From assembly GCA_003556605.1 (NCBI GenBank), contig PWQX01000116.1, forward strand, positions 1 to 40,554: 40,554 bases of DNA. The letters are read 5' to 3'. A program made the translations under genes and the position numbers. How positions within the stretch are numbered: the stretch's first letter is position 1; each line of letters begins with the position of its first letter. The stretch is from Spirochaetaceae bacterium. Lineage in GTDB: Bacteria; Spirochaetota; Spirochaetia; DSM-27196; SLAA01. Shown here piece by piece: positions 40,489 to 40,554 of the stretch. Under the pieces are notes generated by a model, which was not told where the DNA came from, did no database searches, and saw nothing but the letters and a program-made list of their open reading frames with translations.

Positions 40489-40540
40489 GGGACTCGCTGA
40501 AAGCGAGCCCCGCTTGCAGGTTCGGCCTTGTCTACAAGGC
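40489..40540. terminator. Two hairpins downstream of higBA
   Basis: GGG-A-CTCGCT (40489-40498) pairs with AGCGAG-C-CCC (40502-40511), one mismatch, three-base loop. A second, GCCTTG (40525-40530)/CAAGGC (40535-40540), follows after 13 bases. The octamer CCGGAGAC occurs on both sides (40481-40488 and at the window edge). Terminator or start of a repeat element; no T tract. Confidence 0.4.
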
Positions 40541-40554
40541 ACACTGCCGGAGAC

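Noticed and set aside
1-40554. CRISPR array, integrase or transposase
   Set aside because: No regularly spaced repeats and no recognisable transposase or integrase motifs were seen; the only mobile element seen is the intron end.

Overview
The window reads as a bacterial chromosome segment of fairly high GC, densely packed, with genes on both strands. The mix of genes (TroBC/TroR-like metal uptake, lipoproteins with relaxed lipoboxes, a DhaM-type phosphotransfer protein, a Cache chemoreceptor, a betaine transporter) fits a free-living, possibly salt-adapted member of the Spirochaetota, but no ribosomal RNA or other decisive marker is present, so this assignment is only moderate. No rRNA, tRNA or CRISPR array was found.

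Layout. 1-88 is the 3' end (domains V and VI) of a group II intron that runs in from the left; a soluble cyclic-nucleotide-domain histidine kinase follows. 1373-3143 (minus) holds a sirtuin and a TatD nuclease. 3189-5856 (plus) is a metal-uptake operon (ABC ATPase, permease, manganese-type DtxR regulator) that has no substrate-binding protein gene. clpS (minus) and a decayed Gfo/Idh/MocA oxidoreductase follow, then a Na/phosphate cotransporter with a PhoU-like tail and a Cache chemoreceptor, whose 3' end overlaps a second, iron-type DtxR regulator.

11436-16530 (plus) is a tight four-gene unit: acyl-CoA synthetase, BCCT transporter, glycine-betaine-binding lipoprotein and a trypsin-fold protein that has lost its whole catalytic triad. 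Then come prfC, a nitroreductase, a YgjP/SprT-like metallopeptidase, and a minus-strand group (cupin, aldehyde dehydrogenase, class V aminotransferase). 23059-26301 holds a repeat lipoprotein divergent from a two-component system, with a perfect palindrome between them, and a stand-alone receiver protein antisense-overlapping the kinase. A dicarboxylate/amino-acid symporter (minus) is followed on the plus strand by a cytidylate-kinase-like/BON fusion, dhaK and a large dhaM with a complete Enzyme I; dhaL, normally between or beside them, is absent.

The right part carries a U32 peptidase, OsmC and a glutaredoxin-like protein, a chromate transporter, a NagZ-type glycosidase lipoprotein and a small thioredoxin-like protein (all minus). 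The last 2.5 kb is a toxin-antitoxin island: FitA/FitB-like genes, a HigA whose start lies inside the toxin gene and which lacks its own HigB, about 700 bases of non-coding or decayed DNA, and a complete higB-higA pair with a near-identical HigA.

Themes: metal sensing (two DtxR-family repressors with different predicted metal-site chemistry), osmolyte and phosphate uptake, PEP-driven dihydroxyacetone phosphorylation, and mobile or addictive DNA at both ends.
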